DNA of 64,000 nucleotides from Macropodus opercularis (GCA_030770545.1 CM061100.1:69501-133500); one strand, 5' to 3'; shown: positions 23,201 to 34,460, counted from the stretch's first letter. Program-made: numbers and translations. Notes: a model not told the origin generated them from the letters alone.

Positions 23201-26091
23201 ACGAAGCTCAAGGAGGGAAAGTTTCTGACTAAGCAAAAGGACGCAGCTGAGGGCGAGAGACAAAGACATAGAGTTAACAAACAGAGAGAGAGAGAGAGAA
23301 CATCTAATTTCATCTTCACTGGCTTCTCACTCGCTCTTCCTCTCTGCAGTCTGCTGACTTGTTTGAATTTTAGAATCCAGGTCATCAGCCAAAGCTTCCT
23401 TAGTCCGCAGATTCTGCTGAGTCAGGGCCAGCTCCTCCGTCGCAGAGGACAACCTGAGTGGCAGAAAAAGGCTAAATGAGAGAATGATTTTACTTTGGCG
23501 GAATAAAGGAAAAAGCATGCCTTTATTTTGTAGTAGCTTACATGGCTTGCAGGCTTTCGGCCGTCAGAGTGTTCCACAGGATGTCATTGGCTGGCAGGTT
23601 CTCTGTATCCTCTAACAGTGACACATCAAACTCCACAGTTGTCTCAGGGGTCTCAGGGGACCTACAAAGACGGTTTCCATGGTAACCAGAAGCCAAGATG
23701 ATAACCAGAGTACGGAGAGTGAGACTGATGGTCTGACCTGTAGACGTCAATGAAGTGTTGGTACTCGGTCAGAGGGTCAATCTGTTCCACTGCTGCTGAG
23801 ATCTCTTGGTGGACTTTAACGATCTCCTCCGTCAGTAGACTGCTGATCTCACAGTACTCCTCAAGGATACTTCTACTGTAGTGATACACAAAACACAGCT
23901 GATCTCACAGTACTCCTCAAGGATACTTCTACTGTAGTGATACACAAAACACAGCTGATCTCACAGTACTCCTCAAGGATACTTCTACTGTAGTGATACA
24001 CAAAACACAGCTGATCTCACAGTACTCCTCAAGGATACTTCTACTGTAGTGATACACAAAACACAGCTGATCTCACAGTACTCCTCAAGGATACTTCTAC
24101 TGTAGTGATGCATATATTTTATCAAAACATTGATCACTGTAGAAGAAAAGCACTGGGTACTTGATGTGCCTTACAGTGCAAGCGTCATGTCTTCCTGCAT
24201 CCGTTGCAGAGCGTCAAGCAGAGCGGGTGCAGCACAACGTCGGTGCTCTTCCTGCTGGGTTCGGGCACCGCACACTGCCAACACATACTGGTTATGGAGG
24301 TTGTGGAGCTTTGCTGTTGCTTTGTCATAGCGCTCACGGGCTCGCTCTGCCTCCCGACCTGAACAAGACACACGCAGGAGGAGGAGTCAGTGAGTCCAAA
24401 GACTTTCTAAAACAATCAAAAGCCAAATAACAAGCAGAAACCTTTGGCCAGAGCTTCTTTATATTTCTCTTTAGCTGTGTTTGCTTCGCGGCTCAGCTGA
24501 CGATATGTCGCCTTCAGCTTCTCCAGGTCACTCCTGGTGGCCTAACAACAAACAGAGGGGTTACTGAAACACCAAAAGACCATGCGGATGGTTAAAAACG
24601 ATTCATTAAATCCCCTCCACAGACCTTGTGGTTGCTGCTCTCCAGCTGCTGATGAAGACTCTGGTAGCTCTTCTTTACTTGCTGTTTGTCTCGGATCAGC
24701 GTGGCCAAACGATGCAGGGGACCAGAGTTCAGATCATCAGCATGACTCCTCATCACTCGACCCAATGCTTCAGTCTGACGAACTACCTGCGACCAAGACT
24801 AAGAGACATACAAGACAAACGAGATCAAGGAGGGTCTGACACAGAGAGGCACAGGTTGAGATCAGGTCAGAGACGAGGACAGACCATAGACCACATGTGA
24901 AAGACAAAACCTTTTCTTCTCCACAGTCCCCTGGTGCTGGTCAGTGGGACATCTTGGGTTTCCTATAGAATTTGCCGTGGCCCAACCAACTGGCCTGTGT
25001 TTTGTTTGTGTCCTGTCATTGTCGCTTTTTTCCCCTCTTCTCTACCCCGTCACCCTAACCGGTCGAGGCAGAGGGTCACCACCCTGAGCCCGGTTCTCCT
25101 GGAGAATCAGTCAAAGGAAGCCTTTCCTCTCCACTGTTGCCTTGTGCTTGCGTAAGTGGAATTAGTTGTTTTCTCTACTGACTTCTATATCGTGTTTGTG
25201 TTTTGTACGAGTTTAGATTTTTATTTAATTTATATTGAGATTACAGATCTGATCTGAAATTAGATACGAGGTCTGGACGGGGGTCAGAGACTATAGGTGA
25301 GCTCACCTTGCTGACGGTGCTGACATAGTCTGCAGCTTCCTGTTTCTCAGTTTGCTGAGTCATGCTGAGCAGCAGGGCAGCATACTCCTTGTCACTCTTC
25401 ACTCGCTGTGTCATGAAACGTTTAACAGTCTCCAGCAGCTGAAGGGAAACATATTATTAAACCTTTGTTTCAAATCAGATTTCAGTTGTTGACTGTTTTA
25501 GTTTTACACAGCAGGTAGTGAATCCAACATATCATGACCTTCTAAACATCCAGCTTTCTCTCTCTCTTCTCTCTCAGGATGTGCGCTGCAAGACATATCT
25601 TGGAGGGTGCACAGCTAATTTTTGATATCCTCTCATGGCTCCTGTCACAGCCATCCTTCCCATACTCCTTACACAAGCTGTAGCTGCACTCATATCATTA
25701 ATAGGGTGCTCGCCCTCAGGCTGTCTGACTGGAACATTAACGTGTTGCATGCAGTTCACCCAGCTGATGTCTGTTCAGGCTTCTGTGCTTTTCTCGGCCG
25801 CAGCCTGCTCAACAGCTTTGCTTGCTCTCCAGCCCCTTTTAGTAAATATGGGGCAGAAAGGCATCATAATGCACCTCTTATCTGTGACCTTTTTACACAC
25901 AGCTCCACTACTCGGATGCCAGCAGCTGTGTGCTGGTAATATTCTGCTGCTTTATTCACCAGAGTGCAGATGGATGACATTAATGGGAATATACCAGGAT
26001 TAATAAAAACAAACTGTCACACCTTCAGCTCCCAGTCCTGCAGTTTCAATAATCCCTCGTGTGAATTCCTCAGATCCCGACCGAACCCCAT
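20265..26091 (-). CDS. fer: Tyrosine-protein kinase Fer (F-BAR, SH2, kinase)
   Basis: Fer is a cytoplasmic non-receptor tyrosine kinase linking receptor and adhesion signals to actin. It starts MGFGRDLRNSHEG (26023-26091), then F-BAR and coiled-coil exons: about 25305-25440, 24625-24798 (HADDLNSGPLHRLATLIRDK), 24440-24543, 24170-24358 (ERYDKATAKLHNLHNQYVLA), 23740-23879, 23543-23660, 23330-23455 and 23020-23250. SH2 (about 22428-21893) has WYHGAIPR and GDFLVRESHGKPGEYVLS. The kinase domain has P-loop GKGNFGEV, VAIKTCKED, the DLAARN loop, DFG, activation-loop DDGVYSSSG, and WTAPEALNYG. It ends LQRDLVAIKKK. KKKDELK, the kinase ELLGKGNFGEV and the N-terminus fit FER better than FES. A Pro-run (PPPPPPAPALP) near the coiled-coil end looks lineage-specific. 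The tandem repeat at 23843-24111 overlaps one exon. Confidence 0.95.
23843..24111. repeat. 56-bp tandem repeat (about 4.8 copies) copying a fer splice acceptor
   Basis: Units begin at 23843, 23899, 23955, 24011 and 24067, each exactly 56 bp and nearly identical. The last diverges after about 24110. In fer (minus) sense, each unit contains the intron end ATCACTACAG and the first 37 or so nucleotides of the exon encoding RSILEEYCEIS. Only the copy at 23843 continues into the genuine exon. The other four sit in the upstream intron as decoy acceptors. Confidence 0.95.
24909..25200 (+). repeat. Dispersed teleost repeat, copy 1
   Basis: This intronic segment of fer contains GGTTTCCTATAGAA, CCTAACCGGTCGAGGCAG and CCTGAGCCCGGTTCTCCTGG, phrases I recognise from a very common fish interspersed repeat. 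A second, shorter and partly rearranged copy is at about 38600-38720 in pisd. I cannot assign a named family without a repeat library. Confidence 0.6.
25571..26003. other. ORF-bearing segment of unknown origin in fer intron 1
   Basis: The intron between the first two coding exons of fer holds two overlapping plus-strand frames (25622-25939 and 25635-26003, the latter with an ATG and hydrophobic stretches) and a partly open minus-strand frame. I recognise none. Degenerate transposable-element sequence is possible. No terminal repeats were seen. Confidence 0.3.
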
Positions 26092-27240
26092 TCTGAAATT
26101 AAAATCACTAACGACAAGGGCGAGCAGGGATGGTTTGCATGGTCGTCTGCAGCGAGAGAAACAGCAAGAAGACAGACGAACAGTAAAAAAACACCCCAAA
26201 CTTACATAGGAATGTCAGTAATTAAATCATTGGCCGTGACTGGGATCTAGGCTCAATAACAAAGCGCTAAAATCGTAAAACATGACATACAGCTTCACTG
26301 TAACCTTTGAAAACTTTAACATAAACTCACTCTGCAGGGTTAAAAAGTACTTTACATTCAGTAGTAGGTATACAACAGAAACGCCTGTAGGCTAATCAAA
26401 CGTACTTATTAGTGACTGTAAATCTGTTTTGCCTTTTATGCAGACAGATTAAAAAGCTTTGGTCCAGATCGCTTCCTGACTGATGCACAGACGGAGCAAG
26501 TTTAAAGTCTTAACTGTAACTCGCTGCCAAAATATTTTTGCTTCATAACTTTTACATTTCCTCACAAACGTCTTGAAATCTTCTTGAAAGACAAATGATA
26601 TACAACTATGGAATTAATATCTAAGAGTGTTTTCAAACGTCGGAACACAGTAAATTCTATGAAGTGAGGCTAACGCTAAACTAACTTCAGCAGCTCCTCA
26701 CACTAAAACTCGTAGGAATTCGGGGCTAGCAGGCTAACAGGCTAGCAGGCTAACAGGCGAGCGGCAGGTGAAGCTTCCTCTGGAACTACAGGAAAGCGGA
26801 GGCCAACGGGCTGAAAGCGTCCGTTCGACGGTGACAAAACTGACCCGAACAAACGAGCAGCGAGTCGACGCGTCCTCCCTCGGAGGGACAGTTGTGCGCT
26901 GCTCTGCGGGGAAACGAAGGGAGAGCGAAGCCCGCAGACGGAGGAGGAGGACTGGGGCAGGGTTGGGAGGGGGTCGCTGTTTTCCACGTCTCTCCTGTCG
27001 CTTTCGGTCGTATGAACGCACCGGGAAGCGGGTTTATTCGGCGGCAGATTCGCTGTCCGGTCACCGGGGTTTTCTGCCGTCCTCTGCGGGGCTCATTTCC
27101 TCTGCTCGTCCGTGTTTTTCTCCTCGGTTTTCCCGGCGTCTGCTCCTGTCGTCCGGCTACACACTAAGGGCTAACTGCTAACGAGCTAGCAGGGAGGGGC
27201 TTCCGCGGGAAACGGAAAACTGGGGAGTGAGGCACAAAAA
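26092..27240 (-). promoter_or_regulatory. fer 5' region with CpG-rich promoter
   Basis: Upstream of the fer ATG exon, 26092-26700 is AT-rich, and 26750-27230 is strongly CpG-rich and probably holds the minus-strand promoter and non-coding first exon. The many long frames on both strands between 26734 and 27181 are what CpG islands give by chance. A short tandem duplication (unit GCTAGCAGGCTAACAG, two copies plus a partial one) lies at about 26724-26758. Confidence 0.5.
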
Positions 27241-27374
27241 CGCACAACGAAATTAACTGCAGCCTAACAAGTGCACAAGAATGTGGACATGAAGGGTTTC
27301 ACGTGGCTTTGCGGTGTTTTTCTGTCTTTGCGGTGCCCGGGATCTGGCCTATGACGTAACGCAGGTACTTTGGG

Positions 27375-27386
27375 TGACGTCACGTG
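27375..27386. promoter_or_regulatory. Overlapping CRE and E-box (TGACGTCACGTG)
   Basis: A perfect palindromic CRE (TGACGTCA, 27375-27382) overlaps an E-box CACGTG (27381-27386), also giving the GTCACGTG core typical of TFEB/USF sites. It lies between the CpG-rich fer promoter and the downstream TATA promoter, so it could serve either. Confidence 0.5.
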
Positions 27387-27703
27387 TCTATGAACCAGAT
27401 GATCAACCGACCTGCTGGCAGCTTCCGGCCTGCAGACCCCCCGCATCTGAACCACGGACGAACCCAAAAGCAAACCGACAGACGCGCTGCGCCGCCGATG
27501 ACAGCTCTGGCAACACGTGATGCCGGTTTTAAAGGTGTGTCTGCTCGGACGTTACCTGGTGGGATTTCCTTCAGGTGTGAGGACCTATTTATGTTCCACT
27601 GAGCCGAACCTTTAAGCTGACACCCACCTGGGCAAGAGTATGGGTAATAACACATGTAATAACACATGTATGCCCCTGTGAAACACACGCTCACAGAGTC
27701 CGG

Positions 27704-27752
27704 CCAATCAGAGCAGAGTGTGGGCGGGACCTGTAGGGACAGGTATAAAAAA
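27704..27752 (+). promoter_or_regulatory. TATA-type promoter (CCAAT, GC box, TATA)
   Basis: On the plus strand, CCAAT (27704-27708), GGGCGGG (27722-27728) and TATAAAAA (27744-27751) are spaced as in a classical regulated promoter. Transcription would begin near 27772. The nearest downstream plus-strand gene is the cysrt1-like gene, whose coding exon follows an acceptor at 29518-29519, so this is the best candidate for its promoter. The assignment is inference. Confidence 0.6.
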
Positions 27753-27771
27753 AGAGTTTCTGCTGAACCAG

Positions 27772-29518
27772 TTCCCGAGTGACAGGACAGAAGGAAGAGT
27801 TAGACAACAGAACGCTACAGACACGGAGAAATAATAATAATAATGTCACCTCTGTGAGGGTTAATATTCATGGAATGTCATCTGAGGCCTCTCGTGTCTT
27901 TCCAACCTGTTTACAGGACACTGCATTTGTTTTTGTCCACAACATCAACCACATGTTTTTACCTTTGTAATCATCACAACAAAGGGTCCAAGAAGGAGAA
28001 ATGAACCTGAAGGACGCCACAGTCTTCAGGGATTATTTAAAATAAAAGCACAGCAACCGGTGAATTTAGAATATCAATATTTATTCAGTTTAGAATTTAA
28101 TAATGTTGGTTTTACAATAATGACATGCATTCATGAGAACACGAGACAGAAAACCAATGAAAACATACAAATACATGCCCTACAAATCCAATTTCATAGC
28201 TGTTCATTGATTTTACAACCAAAGTGTCAATTAAGTTATGTAAAGCAAGAATGTGTCAGATTAAATAAAAACAAGTTTGATTTAAAAGTTCTTGTTTGTT
28301 AAAACACGGTGATGCCCTGAGTCACAATTTCATTTAGACTTTTAAACATCTCATATTTATGTTAACGTTTCATGATCCTCTGTTTTATTAGGATAAAAAT
28401 CAGGGGGCGGGAGGATGAACTGCCACAGAGAAGTATGTAGAACAGGCTGGACAGGTTTGGGTGAGGCAGCTCCTTACTCACACTGGAAAGAGAGAGGGAC
28501 AGATTTTTACAGTCCAGCTCATGTCCTGTAGTTTGTGAATGTAATGTCAGAAGTTTGAGTTTTTTGTTCACTTCACGTGAAGAACGAAGAAAACAGCAGC
28601 ACTGCTAAAGAAACGACACATTAACAAAGAAGAAGACGAAGAAACAGGTGAGTCATCAGGCTCGTTTCATGTGACAGAGCATCAACTTATACAGATTTAC
28701 CAGATACTGACGTTCGCTTACCACTACTACAAGTGTAAACAATTAAAAGTGCTTCAGTATCACTACATTGTACATCACCCACAGGTTTCAAACAGCACGA
28801 ATACACAGCGAAACTGCTACTATGTAAAATTACTGTTGACTATTCATGGTATGAGGAACGGCAGACCACGTAGAATTCAGCTACAGAAACCGGCCACATT
28901 GTGTGACACAAGGAAACAAGTGTCATCAAAAAGATTTATTTTAGACTCAGAAACACTTGAAGAATGTTCCCTGTGACTGAATAATACAAGATGTAACTTC
29001 AGTGAGAAAACTAGCTACTTCTCAGTAAAAGGTAATTACTGCATCTGTTTTAATGAGGTCAAATCGGACTGAACTCAGCGTCTCACGTGTCACAGTCTCG
29101 TAGTTAGAGGAGGGGTCACAGATTTACAGAGTGAGTCAAAGCTTCTGCCACAGAATAAACAACGTCAACACTTCAGTCCAACCACTAGTAAGTGTCATCG
29201 TGTCATTTTACAGCTTCAGACACAGAAACATGACATCACAGAATCCAAACACACAAGACGACATTATTATACACATATCAATATAGAATTTGACATCACC
29301 GTGGCAACATCATCTTTCTTCTATTGCCAGAGCATCCAGTTATTCTGAACCACTTCCACCATCGCACAGTTACTCCCCTGGAACTCAACCAACATGTTTC
29401 CCACTCACTCACCTAAATGTTCATGTCAAGTGGTCAGCTGGACTCAGAGTTGATGGATGTGAAATGTGTCCATCAGGTTCTAGCTACTAAGCATCTCTCT
29501 CTCTTTCTCGTGTCCACA
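27772..29518 (+). other. Probable 5' non-coding part of the cysrt1-like gene
   Basis: AT-rich sequence between the TATA promoter and the acceptor before the cysrt1-like coding exon. No convincing coding frame is present on either strand; those present are short and rich in Asn/Lys/Ile. Confidence 0.35.
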
Positions 29519-29583
29519 GAGCTCTTTCGCATCAGCTGCCTCTTGTGATCTGATTGGACAGTTTCCTGGTTAAAAAAACAGCG

Positions 29584-29835
29584 ATGTCATCCAACATCAA
29601 CATCTCTCTTGAAAATCCCTACGGTCAGGTGACCATCCCTCGGGCCAAGCTCCACTCCTCTGCTGATGGCAGCACGGTCATAGCCAATCCAGGGGCTGTG
29701 AGCGAGGGGAACCTATACGTTGCATCAAACTCTGCCTCCCCTCCGCCATATATGGTAAAGGAAGACCGAGAGGGGGGTGAGGAGCAGGGGGGGAGATGCC
29801 GAGCCTGCTGCTATCGCTGCAAAAGGAAGAAGTGA
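29584..29835 (+). CDS. Small Cys-tailed protein, CYSRT1-like
   Basis: An 83-aa protein is encoded in one exon. It has the block LENPYGQVTIPRAKL near the N-terminus, an acidic linker after PPPYM, and the basic Cys tail CRACCYRCKRKK. The N-terminal block resembles mammalian CYSRT1 (cysteine-rich tail protein 1; KNPYAHISIPRAHL, recalled), and both end in cysteines. It lies 3.3 kb before rnf224 in the same orientation, and CYSRT1 and RNF224 are neighbours on human 9q34.3 (recalled). The in-frame extension upstream begins at a TTG, so the ATG at 29584 is preferred. An acceptor (GTGTCCACAG) at 29510-29519 precedes it. The tail is much shorter than in mammals. Cys palmitoylation and membrane attachment are possible but not shown. 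Confidence 0.7.
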   Translation: MSSNINISLENPYGQVTIPRAKLHSSADGSTVIANPGAVSEGNLYVASNSASPPPYMVKEDREGGEEQGGRCRACCYRCKRKK

Positions 29836-32800
29836 TGTCACTGCATCAGGACCTGACATCAACAAATGTGCCTCCTGAGGAAATATCTACAAGAGGAAAG
29901 GAGGCAAGGACATAACTGAGGGAGCATGAAAGAAAAAGAACAAAACCTGTTTTTGTGTTTAGTGAAAAGTAAAAGTAAAGATTTGTGTAATTGTAATGTA
30001 AGCTTTTATGTTTAATTTTACTGGTGTGTGGAGTCCAGGGTCTATTTGGACAGACACACTAAGCTACAACTCTAACATTCAGCACCTTCAGCAGGTTTGG
30101 ATATTTTTTTTCGGGAGGAGCGAGAGTTTAATGTTATTAACGCTGAAGCTGATGATAAGCTCAACACTAATCACTAATTCAATTCAGATATTTCCTGAAG
30201 GAATTTAACAATTAGAAAATGAGCTAAAAACAAAGCATTCGTGTTTTTTCCTTCTTGTTTTACATCCAAAAAAACACTGTTCAGTTATTGAGATGTTCCT
30301 GAAGCTACATGTGAGGCGTTCAGGAACAGTTCAGTCTGAGTTATCTGTGACTTGTCACTGTTGTTTTGATGTGAAACTATTCATATTGTCACAATTATTA
30401 CACATGGAAAAAAAACAGGTACAGGGATATTTAAATAACAGCATTTAAATTTTTAAGGTAATAACAGTAGAATAACCGCTGAACAAACTTGTGTAATAAT
30501 TTTATTTTGGTTGTAACATTTAATGTATTTTGGCCAGAAATTATAATTATCGCTGTGAAATCTTTTTGTGTATCTTATGTATGTTGTTCTTTGATCTTTA
30601 CAGGAAAAAAATCAACTTTAGTTTTTTCAGGAAAGGTAAAATTGTTCCATAAAACATTTAAAAGTTGACTCAAAGTAAGACAATTTTAATATGAAGGAGA
30701 TTTTAAACATATAAATCTGAAAAGATAATGATCTTAATAAAGTCCCACAGTGAATCCAACAATAAACTAATAGTTTCATGTGTAAACACATCATACCTGG
30801 AGGGAAGAGCTGCTGGTCGTCACCAGAGGACAAAGAACTGAAACAGTGACTGCGGATGGAAACATCCTTCCAGAATCACGTGACAGCGTATGTGAGACAG
30901 GAATAAAACACCTACATGAACCTGAGTTTGTGCCGGCTCAAAACCCTTCGTACCCTCAGGGGAGGTCAACGGATCCAGATCCAACCCTCTCTGCACCCAT
31001 CCTCCATGAGAACGTTCAAAGTCTGGAGCCTGTATCACGTTGTTAGCTACTGTGACTGCAGACATGACACAGAAAGATGCTACACTGGCCCAAAGCTGTG
31101 GCCGTGCTGTCCCCAAATTCACTTCCTGGCCATTTGGTGACTGTAGACAAACACAGACCTCTGTTTATCTGCTTTTTTACGTTCTCAGAACAGTCAGTTG
31201 AGGATTTCAATGGAGCAGCGACGTAGCTCTGACAGTGGAACCTTGTAAAGTGGGACCAGTCGTCTCAGACTCTGAACAATACAACACAGGATTGATGCTC
31301 TGATCTCTGTAGTAATAATCCAACTCTGTCTCTGGATGTCTGTGGATTTCGGTTTTGGATTTTAGATAAGAACTGGAATCTGGATTCTTGCTGGATATTG
31401 CTGTGTCTATGTTGCACGTTCCGGCCTGCAGTCGGTTCCACTTTGCGTCATGATCCTGTTTCACACCTTTCTGTCTTCGGCACCACCTACTGGTCTCGAG
31501 GATGAAGTCGTCACCGGCACTACAGCAGCACTGACTGAGCAGCTGAGCCCAGAGCACGATAAACAATAAGCACAAAATCAAAGCTGGGCTGGAAACACGC
31601 TCAACTCAAACACTCTAGTTTGGAAACGTATTAACAATTGAACTAATAAATAAAATAAAACAAAACTCTAGGTGCTGGAGCAGGATCTAACAATTCACTA
31701 ATAAAGAAATGAGCCTAACCAACTAGAAACTCGAATACAAGAGCTGGGATCATGAAGCGATCGATGTTCAAAGTAAGTACATGTTTATGATACGTGACAG
31801 GTGAACAGACGAGCCAGCGCCTCCACAGGCCGGAGGACCGAGCTGGACCTGTGGTACCACAACCTGATCTGGGTCCAAACCTCGGGGGTCTGTTATACAC
31901 ACGTTAGACGTTCGTTCAGTCTTTGTGCTTGTTGCTGGGCAACACACAGTCAGTGCACATCTGTAACATGATAGGAAAACAGCAGCAGCCAATAGAAACC
32001 TGAGCTCAACTCCACTTTCTATTGGCTGATCATGTTTCATTGATTAAGTTGTTTATTAACAAGCTCACTTGTAAAAATAAAACCAGAATCATATTTACTC
32101 AGGATGTGAAGTTATTACCAACGTTGGCTCCATGTGGGATGTGACTATTTTACAGGCAGTGTAGTTTCGGTTTATACAGTTATGCAAATTGCGCCATGTC
32201 CAGTCGCATTACTGTAATAAAAAGTGATGCATGTTAACGTTCAGAGATGAAATGATGTGGAGAACAACACGAGAGCTGGCTGGTGAACCAGCATCCATAA
32301 TTGATGAAGTTGAGTCATTCTCTCTCTGTCTGAGGTATCTCAACAGAACAGACGACCAAACAGACAGAAGAAAAGTCAAGTGCAGAACGAGAAGAAAAAC
32401 AGTAGAACACAAAAGCAAAGCAAAGACAGATTGAAAGACAAGAGGAGAGAGAATAAAATACAAGAGAAGAAGAAGCGATAAAAGGAAGGAAGGAAGAACA
32501 ACACGAGGAGATAAAGGCGTAAACAACAAAATGAAGTTTAAAAGGATGTGAAGAAGAAAACTCAGGTGAGCTTTAATCTGAGTTTGTTGTGTGGCACCTT
32601 GGATGTGAGGCTGTCAGGTCATCGAGGTAGAAAAGTAGTCAGATTACTAATCACTCAGCTGTGTGTTGGGTCAAGCCTGGAAATTAATCAAGACACAAAG
32701 TAGGAGAGACAGAGAAACCACGACAGCACAAAGCGAGTCCGTCTCCGAGTTTTAGGCTCTGAGCTGGATTCAAACTGACCAGAGAGACAGAAGAATGTTA

Positions 32801-33101
32801 CAGAAGCCGACCCATGAACGGCTCAGTGTATAGAGGCATATGTACGTGTATGTATGTGTTGCTAAATGTATGCAGGGGGAAACAGTACGAGATGAAAGCT
32901 GAGCTTCAGATAGTTTAAACAGATAGAAGTGAATCGGACCTGCTGTTCTGGTGCTTTCAAAGAGAACGGCATGATCCGTACGAACGTGCTTTCACCCTGA
33001 AATCCAGTGCAACCAAAAAGATGAGCTAATATTAAGTCGAGTGCTTACTTTTCTATCGCATAAGATCAAGACTTATTTCAAAACTCTTCATACAGATCAC
33101 A
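29836..33101. other. Intergenic region between cysrt1-like and rnf224
   Basis: No recognisable gene. The frames at 30820-31122 and 31207-31581 (minus) and 32209-32529 (minus) have no family resemblance and are within chance length. rnf224 5' non-coding sequence probably lies in the last few hundred bases. 32440-32520 is purine-rich. Confidence 0.45.
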
Positions 33102-33932
33102 ATGACGGACGATAAAAAAACAAAAGACGTCAAAGAACGGGAGGAGACCGTCCCCCATCCTCCTGCAGCGGTGGGAACAGTGACATCACCACGAAGACAG
33201 GACCTAGTGTGCATCGTATGCTTTGGCAGCTATGATCTAACCACACGGTTGCCACGGCGACTACACTGCGGCCACGCCTTCTGCCAGGTGTGTCTGAAGA
33301 GGTTGGACACAGTCATCAATGAACAGGTGAGTTGTGTCTGGACCGATGGATCAATTCTTCCCGTCCTAACCCTGATCCGTGAAGTGGGGCTGATTGAATA
33401 ACCTACATCTGTCTGCAGTAAAAGCTGTGTGTGACTGTGGTCACCAAAGTTTGCTTCTTTGGCTGGAGCTGTTGCAAAGTGCCACTGCAGACAGAACCCG
33501 GAGCTGGACTCATCTCTCAGAGGAGTGTTCCTTTAAGTGTTTTGCTAAATTTAAGTAGCAAAAGCTGCTTTTTTTTTACTACAACTGTCTCAAAACCTTG
33601 GGATGTACTTCTGTCTCCTCCAGGTGTGGATCCCGTGTCCCCAGTGCCGGCAGAACACACCTCGGCCCAAGGGGGGGGCGGCGAGCCTGGACCTGGACCT
33701 GGTGTCCTTCCTGGGGGTCAAGGCCCAGCAGACGTGGAGCTCCACCTGCAGCGAGGAGGCGCCTGCTGGAAGCACAGCCCAAGACCGGAAGCTGTGGCTG
33801 AGGAAGGAAGTCACGGACGACAGCTGGTCACACGGAGGGCTGGCCGAACCGCGCTTCCATCGTTATGGCAACTGCTGCCCACCACCGTCCTATTGGCTGT
33901 GCTGTTGGCTCTGTTGCCAGGGGCGGGGCTAA
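33102..33932 (+). CDS. rnf224: RING finger protein 224
   Basis: A probable RING E3 ubiquitin ligase of 177 aa. Exons are 33102-33326 and 33624-33932 with GT-AG borders, the intron falling inside the RING. The C3HC4 RING is complete: C37, C40 (CIVC), C56, H58, C61, C64 (CGHAFCQVC), C80 and C83 (CPQC). LPRRLHCGHAFC and the phrase following the RING (TPRPKGGAASLDLDLVSFL) match RNF224 rather than RNF183 or RNF208 as I recall them. The C-terminus has a Cys/Trp-rich hydrophobic tail (SYWLCCWLCC) that may anchor or lipidate the protein. It is convergent with pisd. Plus-strand AATAAA at 34047-34052 and 34155-34160. Confidence 0.88.
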
Positions 33933-34046
33933 CACAGATGAATGACATTTAATTTTAAATTAACATTTCATGCATTGACTAAAGATAACTTAATTTAGAT
34001 GTTTGAAAAACAAGTACATTTGATATTTTTTAAACCTAAAACGAAA

Positions 34047-34194
34047 AATAAAATATTATGAATGAGCATCATCATTATGACATAGTAATACAGTAGGTTT
34101 ATTAATTACAGATATAAACTAAAAGTTGTACCATAAGCTAAATGATTTTGGTGGAATAAAAACGATATGTCTATGACGAAAATATGTCTTTATT
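34047..34194. other. Interlocked convergent polyadenylation signals of rnf224 and pisd
   Basis: Plus-strand AATAAA lies at 34047-34052 and 34155-34160 (rnf224), and minus-strand AATAAA at plus 34189-34194 (pisd). Cleavage downstream of each would make the two 3' UTRs abut or overlap by tens of bases. Confidence 0.5.
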
Positions 34195-34460
34195 TATAAT
34201 TAAATCTTTACACAAGTAGAACCCTCAACACCAGACAGTCAGGAGTTAAGCTTCAAACTTCCACGTCACCATGTAAAAAAAAAAAAAATCACTTTGTGGA
34301 CGAGCATCACAGACAACAGAGAGAAAGATTTGGCATTTGCCATTCAGGCACAAGGCATTCTGGGAGTTTCAGTTCTATAAGAACAAACATCGTGAGCAGC
34401 ACCTTCATCACATCTCAGCAAATGTCGTGTTGAGCCATTGTCCTACGACAGCTCATCCAA

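Noticed and set aside
20265..26091. Assignment of the kinase as Fes
   Set aside because: The N-terminus, the KKKDELK segment and the GKGNFGEV region are closer to Fer than Fes as I recall both, so Fer is preferred.
26734..27181. Several 80-137 codon frames on both strands
   Set aside because: CpG-island composition depletes stop codons. No motif, and the frames overlap on both strands.
31207..31581. Minus-strand 125-codon frame with a signal-peptide-like start, considered as a small secreted protein
   Set aside because: It begins at TTG, has no recognised cysteine framework, and is within the length expected by chance across 64 kb.
33102..33932. Assignment of the RING gene as rnf183, which neighbours PRPF4 in mammals
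   Set aside because: The RING spacing and post-RING sequence match RNF224, and the cysrt1-like neighbour supports it.
33431..33952. 173-codon plus-strand frame over rnf224 exon 2
   Set aside because: A shadow frame of rnf224. The frame giving the CPQC end of the RING is the correct one.
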